This document shows, one piece after another, positions 42,711 through 54,261 of a stretch of DNA of 64,000 bases. Source of the DNA: Cyrtodaria siliqua (lineage: Eukaryota; Mollusca; Bivalvia; Adapedonta; Hiatellidae); assembly GCA_037043455.1 (NCBI GenBank), contig JAWPHD010000235.1, positions 434,001-498,000 on the forward strand, in the 5' to 3' direction. The position numbers were made by a program, and so were the translations under genes. The notes below the pieces were generated by a model that saw only the letters and a program-made list of their open reading frames with translations, ran no database searches and was not told where the DNA came from. Position 1 is the stretch's first letter. The number at the start of each line of letters is the position of its first letter.

Positions 42711-42837
42711 ACACACTCTTCGCTGCTGCCAAAAAATGTTTCCCCTATTTTTGGCGGTGGATGGGCGCCTGGACACTCTACTCTATGACTTGGAGTGTCC
42801 GGGCGCCCATCCATATGGCGGGCAGCGAAGGTGTGAA
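42711..42837. repeat. 127-bp foldback
   Basis: Outer arms ACACACTCTTCGCTGCTGCC and GGCGGGCAGCGAAGGTGTGA, and inner arms GGATGGGCGCCTGGACACTC (42759-42778) and GAGTGTCCGGGCGCCCATCC (42793-42812), pair in nested fashion with a short loop. Confidence 0.75.
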
Positions 42838-43545
42838 AGGAAGGACATATAAGTTTCAGTTTAAATTTATTCAGCTCCTGTATACCCAGAGACTGAATTG
42901 TAATCTAAACATAAATTATATACAAATTTGCTGTCCGTACGAATTGATAAAAAACATTTGATTTGATTGAATTCGGTGCACTTGTAATTATGCTTGAATA
43001 TCAACCGTGCTTTCAACACTTGCTTAAATGCTTATCAGAAAAGTTGCTTTCATAATGAACATTTAATTTGGTGCACATGTATTTATGTCCTTAATAGTGT
43101 AATATTCATCTGCTTTATTGCTTAATGCTTTCTACTGTAAGGGCTTGCCATAATGGTCTTTTGTGCTTACCGGCAGCCCAATTGTTAAACCCCATGCTTG
43201 GGGCTTGTTTTTCAATCCATGCCACGCCCAATATTTGCCAAATCTATTAAAATTTAAAAAATATTTTGATGTGTTGTTATTACAGTGCTCTCCAATAACT
43301 ATTTCAATAGTTGAACTAAAGACGAAAATTAGTAAACATGTATACTAGTATAGTATTGAATGAGCTTGGATATGTATACATTATATAAAAGTTGTAGCAA
43401 ATAGAAACATGTTGGTGAGAGGTTGTTTGATCGCCTCGCCGCAAGTTTGCTTCAAGTTAGTTCTGATATATATATTTGTTTGTAATAGTACTTTTCTTGT
43501 CTAAGTATTTTTCCTTTCTTATGTTGTAATGTAACGGAATTGTAG
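42838..43545. other. Non-coding stretch
   Basis: AT-rich, no gene recognised. Confidence 0.4.
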
Positions 43546-43550
43546 GTGGA

Positions 43551-43980
43551 CTGGATGAATTATGGGTGTCAATCCAAATATGAGAGTAATTATGGGTGTC
43601 AATCCAAATATGAGAGAATTATGGGTGTCATTCCAAATATGAGAGTAATTATGGGTGAGAGTAATTATGGGTGTCAATCCAATATGAGAGTAATTATGGG
43701 TGTCATTCCAAATATGAGAGTAATTATGGATGTCGATCCAAATATGAGAGTACTTATGGGTGTCGATCCAAATATGAGAGTAATTATGGACGTGGATCCA
43801 AATATGAGAGTACTTATGGGTGTCGATCCAAATATGAGAGTACTTATGGGTGTCGATCGTAATTATGGGTGGCAATCCAAATATGAGAGTAATTATGGGT
43901 GTCATTCCAAATATGAGAGTAATTATGGGTGTCATTCCAAGTATGAGAGTAGTTATAGGTGTCATTCCAAATATGAGTAA
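43551..43980. repeat. 30-bp minisatellite, about 14 units
   Basis: Unit ATTATGGGTGTCAATCCAAA TATGAGAGTA with substitutions and some shortened units. Thirty bases is ten codons, so one frame reads YESNYGCQSK repeats and the other strand reads YSHIWIDTHN-like repeats; these are by-products of the period. Confidence 0.9.
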
Positions 43981-44984
43981 AATCATCATAATGTGTTTCA
44001 CCTGCATATTCGATGTACATATGCACTAAACTAGGTCCCATAAAATAATCGATTAATTATTGTTAACGAAATGGTTTGTTCGGGAAAACTCGACGACTCG
44101 GTAAGGTTTTGGTGCATAATTCATTAATATTAGATCATATGATGCTTTGCGGCTATAATAAATAATTAACTTTAACCTTTAGACCCAAACCGGTAGGGAA
44201 CATTGCCTTGTTACTTTTGGCTTACTCTTATGCTAATGAGTTTGTTGTAATAAATGATGTCTATTTGTAATGTTTAATGTATAGTAATAAATAAGTTTAC
44301 ATTTATGTATATGATAAATGGGGAACATTATATGTACGTTGCTGTACGGTACGGTAGGGGAAATGTTTTGTAATGTTAACCGACTATCATGGTGGCAGAA
44401 GTGGGCATTATCGTGGCATTTAACATCATAAGTTAACGACATTTAGATAATTTTATCTAACATATTGTATAAAATTTTCGTGAAAATTCATTATTATCTC
44501 GAAAAATTCATGCTACTATCTCGAAATAATCGTGATAATTATCTAGGTATCTAGTGGCAGAAATATGCTACAAGCATAGATGATGGAACAAATGATCTGG
44601 AAAACATCTCCGTTCTTGCCATTGTTTTATAGTTGTAATTGTTTCTTAGATTATAAGGTTATTTCCATGCACAATTAGAGGGAAAAGGTTAGTAACCTAG
44701 GAAGACATTATGCCATTGTTGAATTTATAAACAATGGCAAGTTTTTGTGATTTACGTCTACCGGATTAATGACAGCCATCCGATTTCGGATAATATTTTT
44801 TGTATAGGGCTCGATCTTAGATATAGTATGTTCTAAAAAATAAACTGAAACGGTCAATGATTTCGGAAGTTAATCGAAGATTAAAAAAATAACTTCGACG
44901 ATTGAAAAATGCGCCGAAGAAAAATCATATAGAAAATATAGTAAAAAAAAACTAACTTCGGGGTCCCCTACGGCTTTCCATAGT
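43981..44984. other. Non-coding stretch
   Basis: No gene recognised. Confidence 0.4.
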
Positions 44985-45537
44985 TCAGATCAACTACATG
45001 TCATACAAGCCATTTTGGTAAAAAAAATAATACCACTAATTACCACTTACTGTGTAAAGGGAGTAGTGATCGCAAATGTGTCTTTTTTTAGTCTATTTAT
45101 AGATGTGGTGGCCATTTTATACTTTGGACTGACCGGAATTGTATTTAGAATCAACAACGCATCATAGTCAATATGCCTCTGAAGTTTAAAAACAACTCGA
45201 CCAGTATTGTCTGAGGAGTAGTCGTCACAAGTTTTGCTATATAACTCTATGGAAAAAAAGATGGACGCTGAAGACCATGTTTGATGTTGAATTAAAATAA
45301 GTTTCGTTAAGGACCAACAATATGTCATATCAGTCATTGTGGTATAGGTTCCAAATCAACATTACTTAGGACTTGTATGGTGTAGTGAGCACAAACTTGT
45401 ATTTTTTAAATACATGATTAGCCATGGCGGCCATTTTAAACTTTAGTCTGACCTTAATTTAGTGTATATGACCTGAACACGTGGATAGAGTTTTGAAACA
45501 TGGTTTTGTAGAGTAATTTTGCTGTTGTGTTGGATTT
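44985..45537. repeat. Diverged tandem interspersed repeat
   Basis: Blocks containing GTAGTGATCGCAAATGTGTC / GTAGTGAGCACAAACTTGTA and GGTGGCCATTTTATACTTTG / GGCGGCCATTTTAAACTTTA occur twice about 310 bp apart. The end block ATATGACCTGAACACGTGGA, TAGAGTTTTGAAACATGG also occurs at about 60555-60600. Confidence 0.55.
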
Positions 45538-45876
45538 TTAAAGGGACACGCGGAAATCCTGTTTTTTTTAAAACTCGCGAATTTCGTTAGGTTTTCTACA
45601 AAACTTGCACATTTTAGAATTAATATTTCTAATTATTTGAATAGTTCAAAGCGATGTGTGTTTTCAGATTGATGTTAGTTGATTATATTGCATCAATACT
45701 ATATTTAAACCTATGGTATATAAACGAAGGTAAAAATGAAAGCTCGTTTTAGTATATAACATACTTTTAATTATATGCTAACATGTTTAAAGTCAAAATG
45801 GTACTGGATTAATAAACCGAAATGGTCGTTTTCGTGTTTAGTAAATACTTAAAGATTGCCGTTTGTGTCCCTTTAA
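45538..45876. mobile_element. TTAA-type MITE, 331 bp
   Basis: AGGGACAC at the left (from 45542) and GTGTCCCT at the right (to 45872) are flanked by TTAA on both sides (45538-45541, 45873-45876). The interior word GATTATATTGCATCAATACT followed by ATATTTAAAC is shared with the copy beginning at 63175, so this is a family. Confidence 0.75.
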
Positions 45877-46435
45877 ACGTATTAACAAAGTGTCAAATTT
45901 ATCACAAATTGATCTCGCAATATTCACATGGATGGTGGAAACGCACGCAATATTGGCGCGAAGGTCGAGATTGGCAGATATTGGTAAGCATATTGGATTC
46001 CCTGTTGAATATCGCGAATAATGTGAGGACTTCTCAGCCTCAAATAGTTTGTATCAGAAGATAACGTGATATAAAAAACTGACAATGTGATTATGAACTT
46101 AGAGAGATTCTTTGCTCTACGGTTGATATTAATAAATATTCTGCCGATACGGATTATCAAAAATTACGTATGATCAATTGAATGTAACCGACACTAGTGA
46201 GCAGAGACTTGCTGAGTGGACGAAATGAAGGTTTTCATATACACAACTAGTACTTAACGTATGGCATGGTGCAATGTATGACCTTTACGCAATATTGACT
46301 AGAGTCACATAACGCGGCAATGTCAACGCATTATGTGACATATGTTTGGCACATAGCGCGTTAGGTCACATATTGCGTTGTGATTTCCGACGCATTGTAT
46401 GAATAGCCGTGCAATGCGTCATATATATATTTATT
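45877..46435. other. Stretch without genes; weakly palindromic near its end
   Basis: From about 46280 to 46420 words such as CGCAATATTGAC, ACGCATTATGTGACATATG, CACATATTGCG and CGACGCATTGTATG alternate in orientation, similar in style to the foldback elements elsewhere in the window. Confidence 0.4.
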
Positions 46436-46667
46436 CAAAATACAAAAGACCTTTAGGTCCATGAGTACACAGGTACAACACAATACATATATATACACAC
46501 GGCAATAAATGGCAACATATAAAGTCTATTTGTCACATATCTTTTTTTTTTTGTCATACATTTTCTCCATTTCTCACTAAGAAGTGTTTCAGTTCAAGAT
46601 TCGTTTTTTTGGGAGATTAAAATAGTGTATATTTATATATACTTCAACATGTAATGCATGATTTTAT

Positions 46668-46745
46668 TACACACTCACAAAAACACACACACACACACCC
46701 CATACATATGTACACATATACACATACCTATATACACACATATAT
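46668..46745. repeat. (AC)n-type microsatellite
   Basis: ACACAC, ACATAC and ATACAC runs over about 75 bases. Confidence 0.75.
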
Positions 46746-46756
46746 TATTTTTGTTT

Positions 46757-47375
46757 ACTACACTCAAACCTGTCTCATATAGTCACTCATGCGAAGGCTC
46801 AAAATTGGCCGGTAAAAGCCCGTGGTCACTAAATATATATAATTTCAGTTAAATTTAAGATATAGAGAATATTATGTCAGTGCCTTTTACTATCAAGTTT
46901 ATTAGGCGAGGCTTAGAAAACGAAGAATGGTGAGGCTCTGCCGAGCCATTCTTTGTTTTCGTGCCGAGCCTAATAAACTTGATAGTAAAAGGCACTGACA
47001 TAATATTCTATTTATCATGTAGATTATCCACATTTTCTGTATGAATTACTATTATTACCTATTTCTCCGAATGTTACGCTTATCGAGGACGCCGCCATGT
47101 TGTTGTTTTATATTTGTTTTATGACGTCAGGCAATGTTACGTACAATAAACGCCGAGGGATTCCGCATTGATTTGCTCTGTTGGTCAGTGGCTAATAAAG
47201 CAAAATTTAATAGGACACCTCTTTATTGATCAGAAAAGTGCAAATATGCATGATAAAATAATATATGTAACTTAAATTAAATTTAAGATAATAACAGAGC
47301 TATTAAATATACGTCTGCTTAAGACAGGTGTCTGTCCATTATACGTGACCGCTAAAACAGGTTTGATTGTACATG
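46757..47375. mobile_element. About 615-bp non-coding element with inverted ends
   Basis: The left end ACTCAAACCTGTCTCATATA with GTCACT and the right end inverse TACAATCAAACCTGTTTTAG with CGGTCACGTATA pair imperfectly over about 35 bp; GGTCACTAAATATATATAAT near the left and TGTCCATTATACGTGACC near the right add to the relation. An inner near-perfect hairpin sits at 46866-47009. The tentative borders are by eye. Confidence 0.45.
46866..47009. repeat. 144-bp near-perfect hairpin
   Basis: AGAATATTATGTCAGTGCCT through AGTTTATTAGGCGAGGC pairs with the inverse on the right; inside, GAAAACGAAGAATGG pairs with CCATTCTTTGTTTTC around a short GC-rich centre. Nearly the full length is self-complementary. 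Confidence 0.85.
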
Positions 47376-47544
47376 TATTTTTTAAATATCAACAGATTTT
47401 AATACTTATGAGTGTTAGTAGCAAACAATGGTTAACAAGAGCTATACCAATTAATTGGTAATAATATGATCAATTATTATAGATAATAGAATGTCTTAGT
47501 CTAAACCCCTCATATACATATGTAGATAGATGTCTTATAGTTAT

Positions 47545-47922
47545 TCCATTTTCACATGTTGAAGTCGCGGGGAGTCGCCACGTCAACAAAGCCAGCCGAC
47601 TTTCGAACATTTTAACAATATTGAACTTGAACAAGTTAAGCAATTGCCTACTGATGAAAAATTGAACTTTATTATTGAAGGGATGTCTAATATGGGTTTA
47701 TTGAAGTTTAGGATAGACAATATCGAATCACATTTATATGTTCATAGCGCCACGCACGAGGTCACCGAAGAACGCGTGCACTTACTCGAATACAAGTCGA
47801 TTGAACTTGAGACGCGGTACAGGGAACGTAACCTTATTATTACTGGGGTACGTGAAGATCGTGACGAGGACGCCGTTCAAGTTGTAAAGGACATTATTGA
47901 CAACAAATTAAATAAACACTAA
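47545..47922 (+). pseudogene. LINE ORF1 fragment
   Basis: The frame includes a helical, charged stretch and LETRYRERNLIITGVREDRD followed by VVKDIIDNKL, which fits the start of the RRM-like nucleic-acid-binding core of LINE ORF1 proteins. Normal ORF1 proteins continue for well over 100 residues; here the frame ends in a TAA that lies in the stem of a hairpin. ORF1 proteins bind the element's RNA in the cytoplasm. Confidence 0.6.
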
Positions 47923-47969
47923 AGTCACACTTTTATGAACAAGAAATGAAAAGTGTGACTTTAGTGTTT
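47914..47969. repeat. Perfect 21-bp stem hairpin at the ORF1 end
   Basis: AAACACTAAAGTCACACTTT at 47914 onward pairs with AAAGTGTGACTTTAGTGTTT to 47969, stem 21 bp, loop 14 bases. The ORF1 stop codon is in the left arm. Confidence 0.9.
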
Positions 47970-48052
47970 ACATGGGTCGTTTGTAATTGCTTATTGTGGT
48001 TTAGTTCTAGCATTGCCCATGAAAAAAATAAAATGAAATGATGTAAAAATGA

Positions 48053-49545
48053 TTGAATTGGTATTTCCTTTTTATTTTATTGAAAAACATTCAACCCATC
48101 GATATATATAACCCAAAACGTAGCGGTGTAGTTAGCAGTTTTGAGAAGTGTAAGCCTATTGTAAATGATGATAAGCCTTTTTGCAATGGAAACACTCATG
48201 ATTATCCTGAAAAAAGTATGCCGACTCTTTGCTGTGATACTTTAACTTGTAAGAAAGACATACATATCGGCTGTATTAATGTATGTGGGTTGAAAACCAG
48301 GACGAATTATCCTGAATTTATAGAGTTAATTCAGCGCTTCGATGTGCTATGCATCAGTGAAACAAAACTAGACGAGTATGATATAATTAACGTGCCCGAT
48401 TTTACGTTTTTTTTCAAAACCGAGAAAAGACAAATATCTTAGAAAATCAGGGGGGATAGGATTCTTTGTAAAAAAACTCGTTAGTAAATGACATTGAACT
48501 AATTGACTCAGAATGTGAATATATATTTTGGTTAAAAATAAATCGACCATTAGCCCTTAATCATGGCTGCACTATTGTCATCTGGGGAATATATGTTCCG
48601 CCGCAGCAATCGCGCTTCTTTAATGAAGATGAGTTTTTTTATTTCCAAAACGAAGTATCAAATAAATGTACTGACTTCGAATATTGTATTTTGTTAGGGG
48701 ATGTCAATGGCCATACATCTACATTGCCTGATTATACTGTGATTGACAATTTCCTTGCTGACCAATTTGGTTTTGATAATGAACTAATATGTAATTTTAA
48801 CTCTATTGATATTGTTGAAACTGTAAATAGCACTAACAGAAATAGGGTGTCAAAAGACACAAAAACAAATAATATAGGTCTTAAATTTTTAGACACCTGT
48901 AAAAATAATAATCTTTTCATCTTAAATGGTAGATCTGGCTCTGATAAATGTATAGGAGATTTCACCTTTAGAGACACTTCTGTTATTGATTATATCGTCT
49001 CATCAACTGAATGTTTTCCACTTTTATCTAACTTTGAAATAACACCAGTTGATAATTTATTTTCTGATGGGCACTCACTCCTGTCAGTTGATTTAAATAT
49101 CTATGAGCAATCTCAAACTAAAGATGACGCCGTTTATCTTGTAACACAAACTGACAATGGAAATGGCTTAAATAAACCACCAAAATGGGTACCTTCTCTC
49201 CAAACCCAATTCATTGAAAATATAAACGACACTGAACTCGACAATATTAACCAATTACTGAGCACTGTCTCGGAAAACATTACACAGAACTGTATAAATA
49301 GTATATCACAAAAAAATGCAAACATATTTAATTTGTCTGCATTTGAAACATTTCCCCCACATAATTCATATTATGTTAATTTCATGAAGAAATCGCGTAC
49401 AAATAGTAAACCCTGGTTTGGGCCTCAGTGTAACAAAGCAAGACGTAAATATCACGCTGCGCGGAGAAATTATAATTTGCATAAAAACGACTTCTATAAA
49501 AGCGAACTAAACCGTGTGAGCAAATTTTACAAAACAAACACTTAA
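48053..49545 (+). pseudogene. LINE ORF2, endonuclease part
   Basis: First frame (to 48442): IGCINVCGLKTRTNYPEFIE and DVLCISETKLDE, the N-terminal motifs of the apurinic-type endonuclease, with catalytic N and E. A frameshift follows at the T-run near 48409-48416 and another near 48478, after which the reading continues with WGIYVPPQQSRF and LLGDVNGHTS (catalytic D and N), then SVIDYIVSS and FSDGHSLLSV (near the usual SDH motif, with an extra Gly). The linker beyond has a KARRKYHAARRNY basic segment. The enzyme nicks target DNA to prime reverse transcription. Confidence 0.9.
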
Positions 49546-49567
49546 CACTTATATAAAAAAGCACAAA

Positions 49568-51235
49568 ATGCGCAATGAACACAAATTACGCGAAATGCAT
49601 TCAAGACGACCAAAAGACTTTTGGAAAATAATAAACAATTTTAATTCTTCTAAGCAAGAAAAAATGCCAGATATTCAAGATTTTTATCAACACTTTAAGA
49701 GTGTCAACGCAAATCAAGCACACGAAAATAATGAAAATATAAATATTGAATTTGACCCTAACTATGTCGAAGAAACTTTAAATGGTCCGATTACTATTGA
49801 GGAAATAAACAAAATGATCGCTAAATGTAATAACGGTAAGGCAGCATCACCACAAGACTTTATTTATAATGAATATATAAAAAGTACTAAAGTTGTAATG
49901 GCCCCAGTCTACTGTTCATTCTTTAATATGATTTTCGACTCGGGCATTTTACCAGACATGTGGCTTATAGGCACTATTAAACCTTTTTTTAAAAAGAAGG
50001 GCTCTTCATTAGACCCTGGAAACTACAGGCCTATTACAATTCTCAGTTGTTTAGGGAAACTGTTTACAGCCATTTTAAACGAACGACTTAATTCATTTCT
50101 TAAACAAAATAACATCCTTGAAGAAAACCAGGCCGGTTTCCGAGCTACTTATTCAACATCTGATCATATATTCACACTTAAATTCCTTATTGATACACTA
50201 AGACAAAAGAAAAAGAAATTGTTTTGCTCATTTATCGATTTCGCTTTAGCGTTTGATCAATTATGGCGTGTTGGGTTATGGGGCAAACTTTTAAAAATTG
50301 ACCTAAACGGAAAACTTTTCCAAATAATTTTTAATATGTATTCTAACATTAAGTCTTGTGTTTCTGTAAGAGATGAATCCTCTGCTTTTTTCACCAGTAA
50401 CTGTGGTGTCAGACAAGGGGAGAATTTATCGCCGATTTTATTTTCAATTTATCTTAATGATCTTGAAACATACCTGTCAGAGGATAACCCAGGAATATCA
50501 CTTAACCCTCCTAATGTAGATGTTGACCTTTACCTAAAAATATTTGTTTTACTTTATGCCGATGATACAATAATCGTAAGTGATGACCCAATCCCTTTTC
50601 AGAACACATTAAATAATTTTAATGACTACTGTAAAAAATGGAAACTACAAATTAATATGAGCAAAACAAAAGTCATTGTGTTTGGATCAAATAAACCGGA
50701 AAACTTTAAATTCACGATAAATGGAGACGTTATTGAAACGGTTAAAGAATATAAATATCTAGGCATCACATTTTCATCTTCAGGGAGTTTCTTGAATGCC
50801 AAAAAACAAATTATAATCCAGGCAAATAAGGCCATGCATATACTATACTCTAGAATAGCCAACCTAGATTTACCTCTTGATATACAGATAAAACTATTCG
50901 ATCAAACCATCCTTCCTATCCTCACATATAACTGCGAGGTATGGGGATTCGATAATAATGATATAATTGAAAAGGTTCATACCGATTTCCTCAGAAAAAT
51001 TACAAAAAGTAAAAAAAGTATCCCACTTTACATGTTATATGGTGAACTTGGGCGTTACCCCGTTGATATAACTATTAAATCTAGAATGGTGAAATTTTGG
51101 GGCAAAATACTTTCATCTGGCGAAACAAAGTTAACAAAAATATGCTATAAAAACATGCTACACGGAACTTTAAATTATAAATGGTCAAACTGTATAAAAA
51201 ACACATTAGACATTACAGGAAACACATTCGTGTAA
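49568..51235 (+). pseudogene. LINE ORF2, reverse transcriptase
   Basis: A 555-codon open frame with the RT motif series: KAASPQDFIYNEYIK, GTIKPFFKKKGS, NYRPITILSCLGKLF, NQAGFRATYSTSDH, the first catalytic Asp in CSFIDFALAFDQ, GVRQGENLSPILFSIYLNDL, and YADD in VLLYADDTIIVSD, then KYLGITFSSSG. The family is CR1/L2-like. The frame is separated from the endonuclease frame by a stop/frameshift near 49545 and from the C-terminal part near 51237. All catalytic aspartates are present. The reverse transcriptase acts at nicked genomic DNA to copy the element's RNA. Confidence 0.95.
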
Positions 51236-51250
51236 GTTAACCAAAATAAT

Positions 51251-51727
51251 ATGGATTGGAGATCAATTAACCTTAAGGTTAGACAAACCCTCCAAGATCA
51301 ATTTTTACAAAAATGGAATAACCAAATAAGTATCTCTTCGAAAGGAAAAAATTATAACCTTTTAAAAGATAGCATAGCTTTCGAGCAATATCTGCAATCT
51401 TTACCAAATAATATGCACCTTTCTCTTTTTCACTTCCGAACGGGAAATCATAGACTTCCAATCGAAACAGGAAGATGGTCCCAATCTTATTTACCGTTAG
51501 AGGATAGAAAATGCCACCTATGCAACTTAAACGATATTGGTGACGAATTTCATTACATGTTAAGGTGTTGCTTTTTCTCCGAAGAACGTAAACAATACAT
51601 CCCAAAATTCTACTATCTCAGGCCTAATATTTTAAAATTTAAAGAGCTACTGTCCACCAAATCATTCAAGGTTTTGAAACAAATCTCAATATTCGCTAAG
51701 AAAATTATGTTAACCTTCAAAAGATAA
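51251..51727 (+). pseudogene. LINE ORF2, C-terminal knuckle region
   Basis: The frame carries FHFRTGNHRLPIETGRW and CHLCNLNDIGDEFHYMLRC, a C-x2-C...H-x4-C zinc-binding pattern typical of CR1-type ORF2 ends, then YYLRPNILKFKELLSTK. It follows the RT frame after a one-step frameshift. Confidence 0.85.
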
Positions 51728-52361
51728 GCTTGCTTAGAATGTTAAAAACATGCAGTTATAAACTTACATTTTCATAACCCACATTATCACTGAATGGTAA
51801 ATCCGTAGGAATAAAACTGTAACACTTGGCAAACACGTAAATAAAAATAAAATACACAACTAGCAACGTCACGAAACAAATACAAATTCAGCCAATGACA
51901 CCACCAGACTTGTGCACGTGACCATATTACAACTATCATCCATAAGAATAATCTCACTGATCTCGTGCGTGTAACACTGATAGTAAATTCCTGAAAGGTG
52001 CGCCATTCATAAAATTAGCTAGTTCCTCGTGGATTCACTCGCACGTGATCCACGTACGAATCACCCGTTTATTAGTATTGTAGCCAGCAATTAGGTCAGA
52101 TGTTGAAACAAATATAGAACAAACGCATACGAACATTCTTTGTCATTTATATTTTCTGCTACTCATATACATATTTAATAACTACATCAGCTGGAAAAAA
52201 AGAAGATTTTGTTTTGCTGTTCTTATCAACCTTATTAGACAGTTGTTTCCTCTTTCATATAACTAATAAACACTGTCCCCATTACTTACCCAAACCAATC
52301 TTTATCATATTGTATTACCAATCATGTTGTTACTCTGTAACCTGATTTGAAATAAAGTTTA
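51728..52361 (+). other. 3' untranslated region of the LINE
   Basis: About 630 bases without a gene; ends in TTTGAAATAAAGTTTATG before the (GTT)n tail. It is long for a LINE 3' region, so an older insertion may be included. Confidence 0.5.
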
Positions 52362-53815
52362 TGTTGTTGTTGTTGTTGTTGTTGTTGTTATTAACTGAAT
52401 GAACTTTGGAATAATTGGCCTAAGCCAGAAATAGCGATTTACATATTTTTTCCTTAAATCAGTATATAGTGTACATTCTAAAATAAAATGAAATTCGTCT
52501 TCCAATGTGTTACAAACGGAACTTGTCCTTTCATTAACTGCTGTTTTATGTGGCTTATGCCAACGCCCTGACCCTATATTTAACCTATGTGATGACATTC
52601 TAAGTTGTGACAAGACCACATGGAATTTTCTCTTTTTTTACAATATCTAAGTAAGGTTTATACGTAAACTCATGGTAAAGCGATTATATGTAGCCCTAGT
52701 CGATTTATGTTTACGTGTATTCCAATTTTGTATAAAAGTCAGTCCATTTGGCGGGGGAAAAACAGCATTAAATAGTTTAAATAGATATGTTAAAACACTG
52801 TCGATTCCATAACAAAATAATTCATTTATAACCTTGACAGGTTGCTTACAAGCTTTAGTAATCTCAAGCAGAGATATTGCAATATTTAATTCTTCAAACA
52901 TGACTTGAAGTTCACCATTTATATATCTCTCATTAAAGAATAAAACATCATCATCAGGTTGAAACAATATGTCATTAGGATCATTGATGGCTTGAAAATA
53001 GCGTGCAAACGTATCAACGTTGAATGTGTTTGATCTTTTAGGGGCATGTATACACTTTAACATATGCCATGTTTTTATAACGAGATTTTTCTAGTTTGTC
53101 GTTGTTTTTTATCATGCTCATGATTGTGTCTCCGAAATGTACTTTTATATTCAGTTCTCGCCTTTGTCATGCTTATTCTATGTGTGTCGTTGATAATAGA
53201 TCGATATGCATTCAAATTACTATAAAATTGTTTTCGTTTTGTATCACATGTTTCATCGAACCACGACTGACTTTGCACGGGATTATTCTGAGACTTTTTA
53301 TCAGAATCTCTAAATATTACTTTCTTAAACAAAAGATTGCAAAGAGATAATAATATCATAAAACTCATCCAAATTGTTATCTAAGTCTTCTTTACTATGC
53401 ACAGTGGTCAACTCATCTGCTATCAAATTAAGGTGCTCCTGTACATTAGACTGATTCAACATTTCTACATATTGCATATTTTTATTATTGTCCCATTTAT
53501 ATTTATAATCTAGTGTTTTATCTTGAATAGTCTCTGCTCGCTTAAAATTGTATTTGCACGTAATGAAAAACTAACAGCACAATGGTCAGATAGAATATTT
53601 GGCTCCTTTACTTCAAAGCTATGAAACATGTTAATAAGTTCTGCTCTACACAATACATAGTCAATCACACTACTACCGTTATTTTTAACGCAGGTATATC
53701 TACCAACGTATTTATCTTCCCCTATTCTACCGTTAACTATTCTCAGTCCAGTGTTTTTACAAAAATCGAACAATAGTTTTCCCATTTCATTGCAAACGCT
53801 ATCGTTTAGAAAATG
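52362..53815 (-). mobile_element. Second, internally deleted LINE in opposite orientation
   Basis: Minus-strand pieces from high to low coordinate: endonuclease end (GRIGEDKYVGRYTC, SVIDYVLCRAEL, NILSDHCAVSFSL; 53785-53510), linker (QSWFDETCDTKRKQFYSNLN; 53368-53075), start of the RT region (ITKACKQPVKVINELF; 53063-52647) and C-terminal knuckle (LGLR-free form: RTSSVCNTLEDEFHFILEC; 52619-52390). The RT palm, including YADD, is deleted. The sequence is related to but clearly distinct from the plus-strand LINE. The two meet tail to tail at the (GTT)n/(AAC)n tract. Confidence 0.85.
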
Positions 53816-54255
53816 TGTCCACTATATATTCATCTGGGAGTAGAGAACAGACAAAACAACGATAACGCAATTTTAAAGCAACATTACGTTCAAACAACAC
53901 ATTTAAAGTGTTAAAACGGGATGAGTATGCATACTTTCTTCGTTTGGTGTTGAGAGATGAGTATACAATGTAAGTTGTGAGAACGTTTTCTTACAAAACA
54001 TCATCTTGTTCAGCAAGGCAGTATAGGTATTAAATCGTATTTGTCATCTGTGTCATGATAAACACCAAAAACATCTCAACTTTGTACTATGTGTTTAATT
54101 GTTCACACTCATCCGCTCAGTAGTGCAGTAGTGTTATTCTGTCATAATTACCAGATATGTGTATTAATACAAAGACGAAAACGGCGCAATTTATTTCCCT
54201 GGCATCGTGTAAGGGACGTCTGTGTCCCAGTGAATCTGCTCGTCTCTGAACCGGG
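53816..54255. other. Non-coding stretch
   Basis: No gene recognised. Confidence 0.4.
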
Positions 54256-54261
54256 GACCTA

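Larger units (their letters stand above)
47545..52388 (+). mobile_element. Nearly full-length CR1/L2-like LINE
   Basis: Order on the plus strand: ORF1-like segment (47.55-47.92 kb), a hairpin, an endonuclease domain (48.25-49.1 kb), reverse transcriptase (49.57-51.2 kb), a C-terminal cysteine-histidine knuckle (51.25-51.7 kb), a 3' untranslated region and a (GTT)n tail at about 52362-52388. It contains a handful of frameshifts and is therefore inactive, but the reading is well preserved, so insertion was fairly recent. Confidence 0.9.

Noticed and set aside
43519..44041. Tyrosine/histidine-rich repeat proteins
   Set aside because: By-products of the 30-bp minisatellite.
47400..47545. Remainder of the minus-strand LINE left of the plus-strand LINE (nested insertion)
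   Set aside because: No continuation of the minus LINE's coding end was found there, so the tail-to-tail arrangement is not explained by simple insertion of one into the other.
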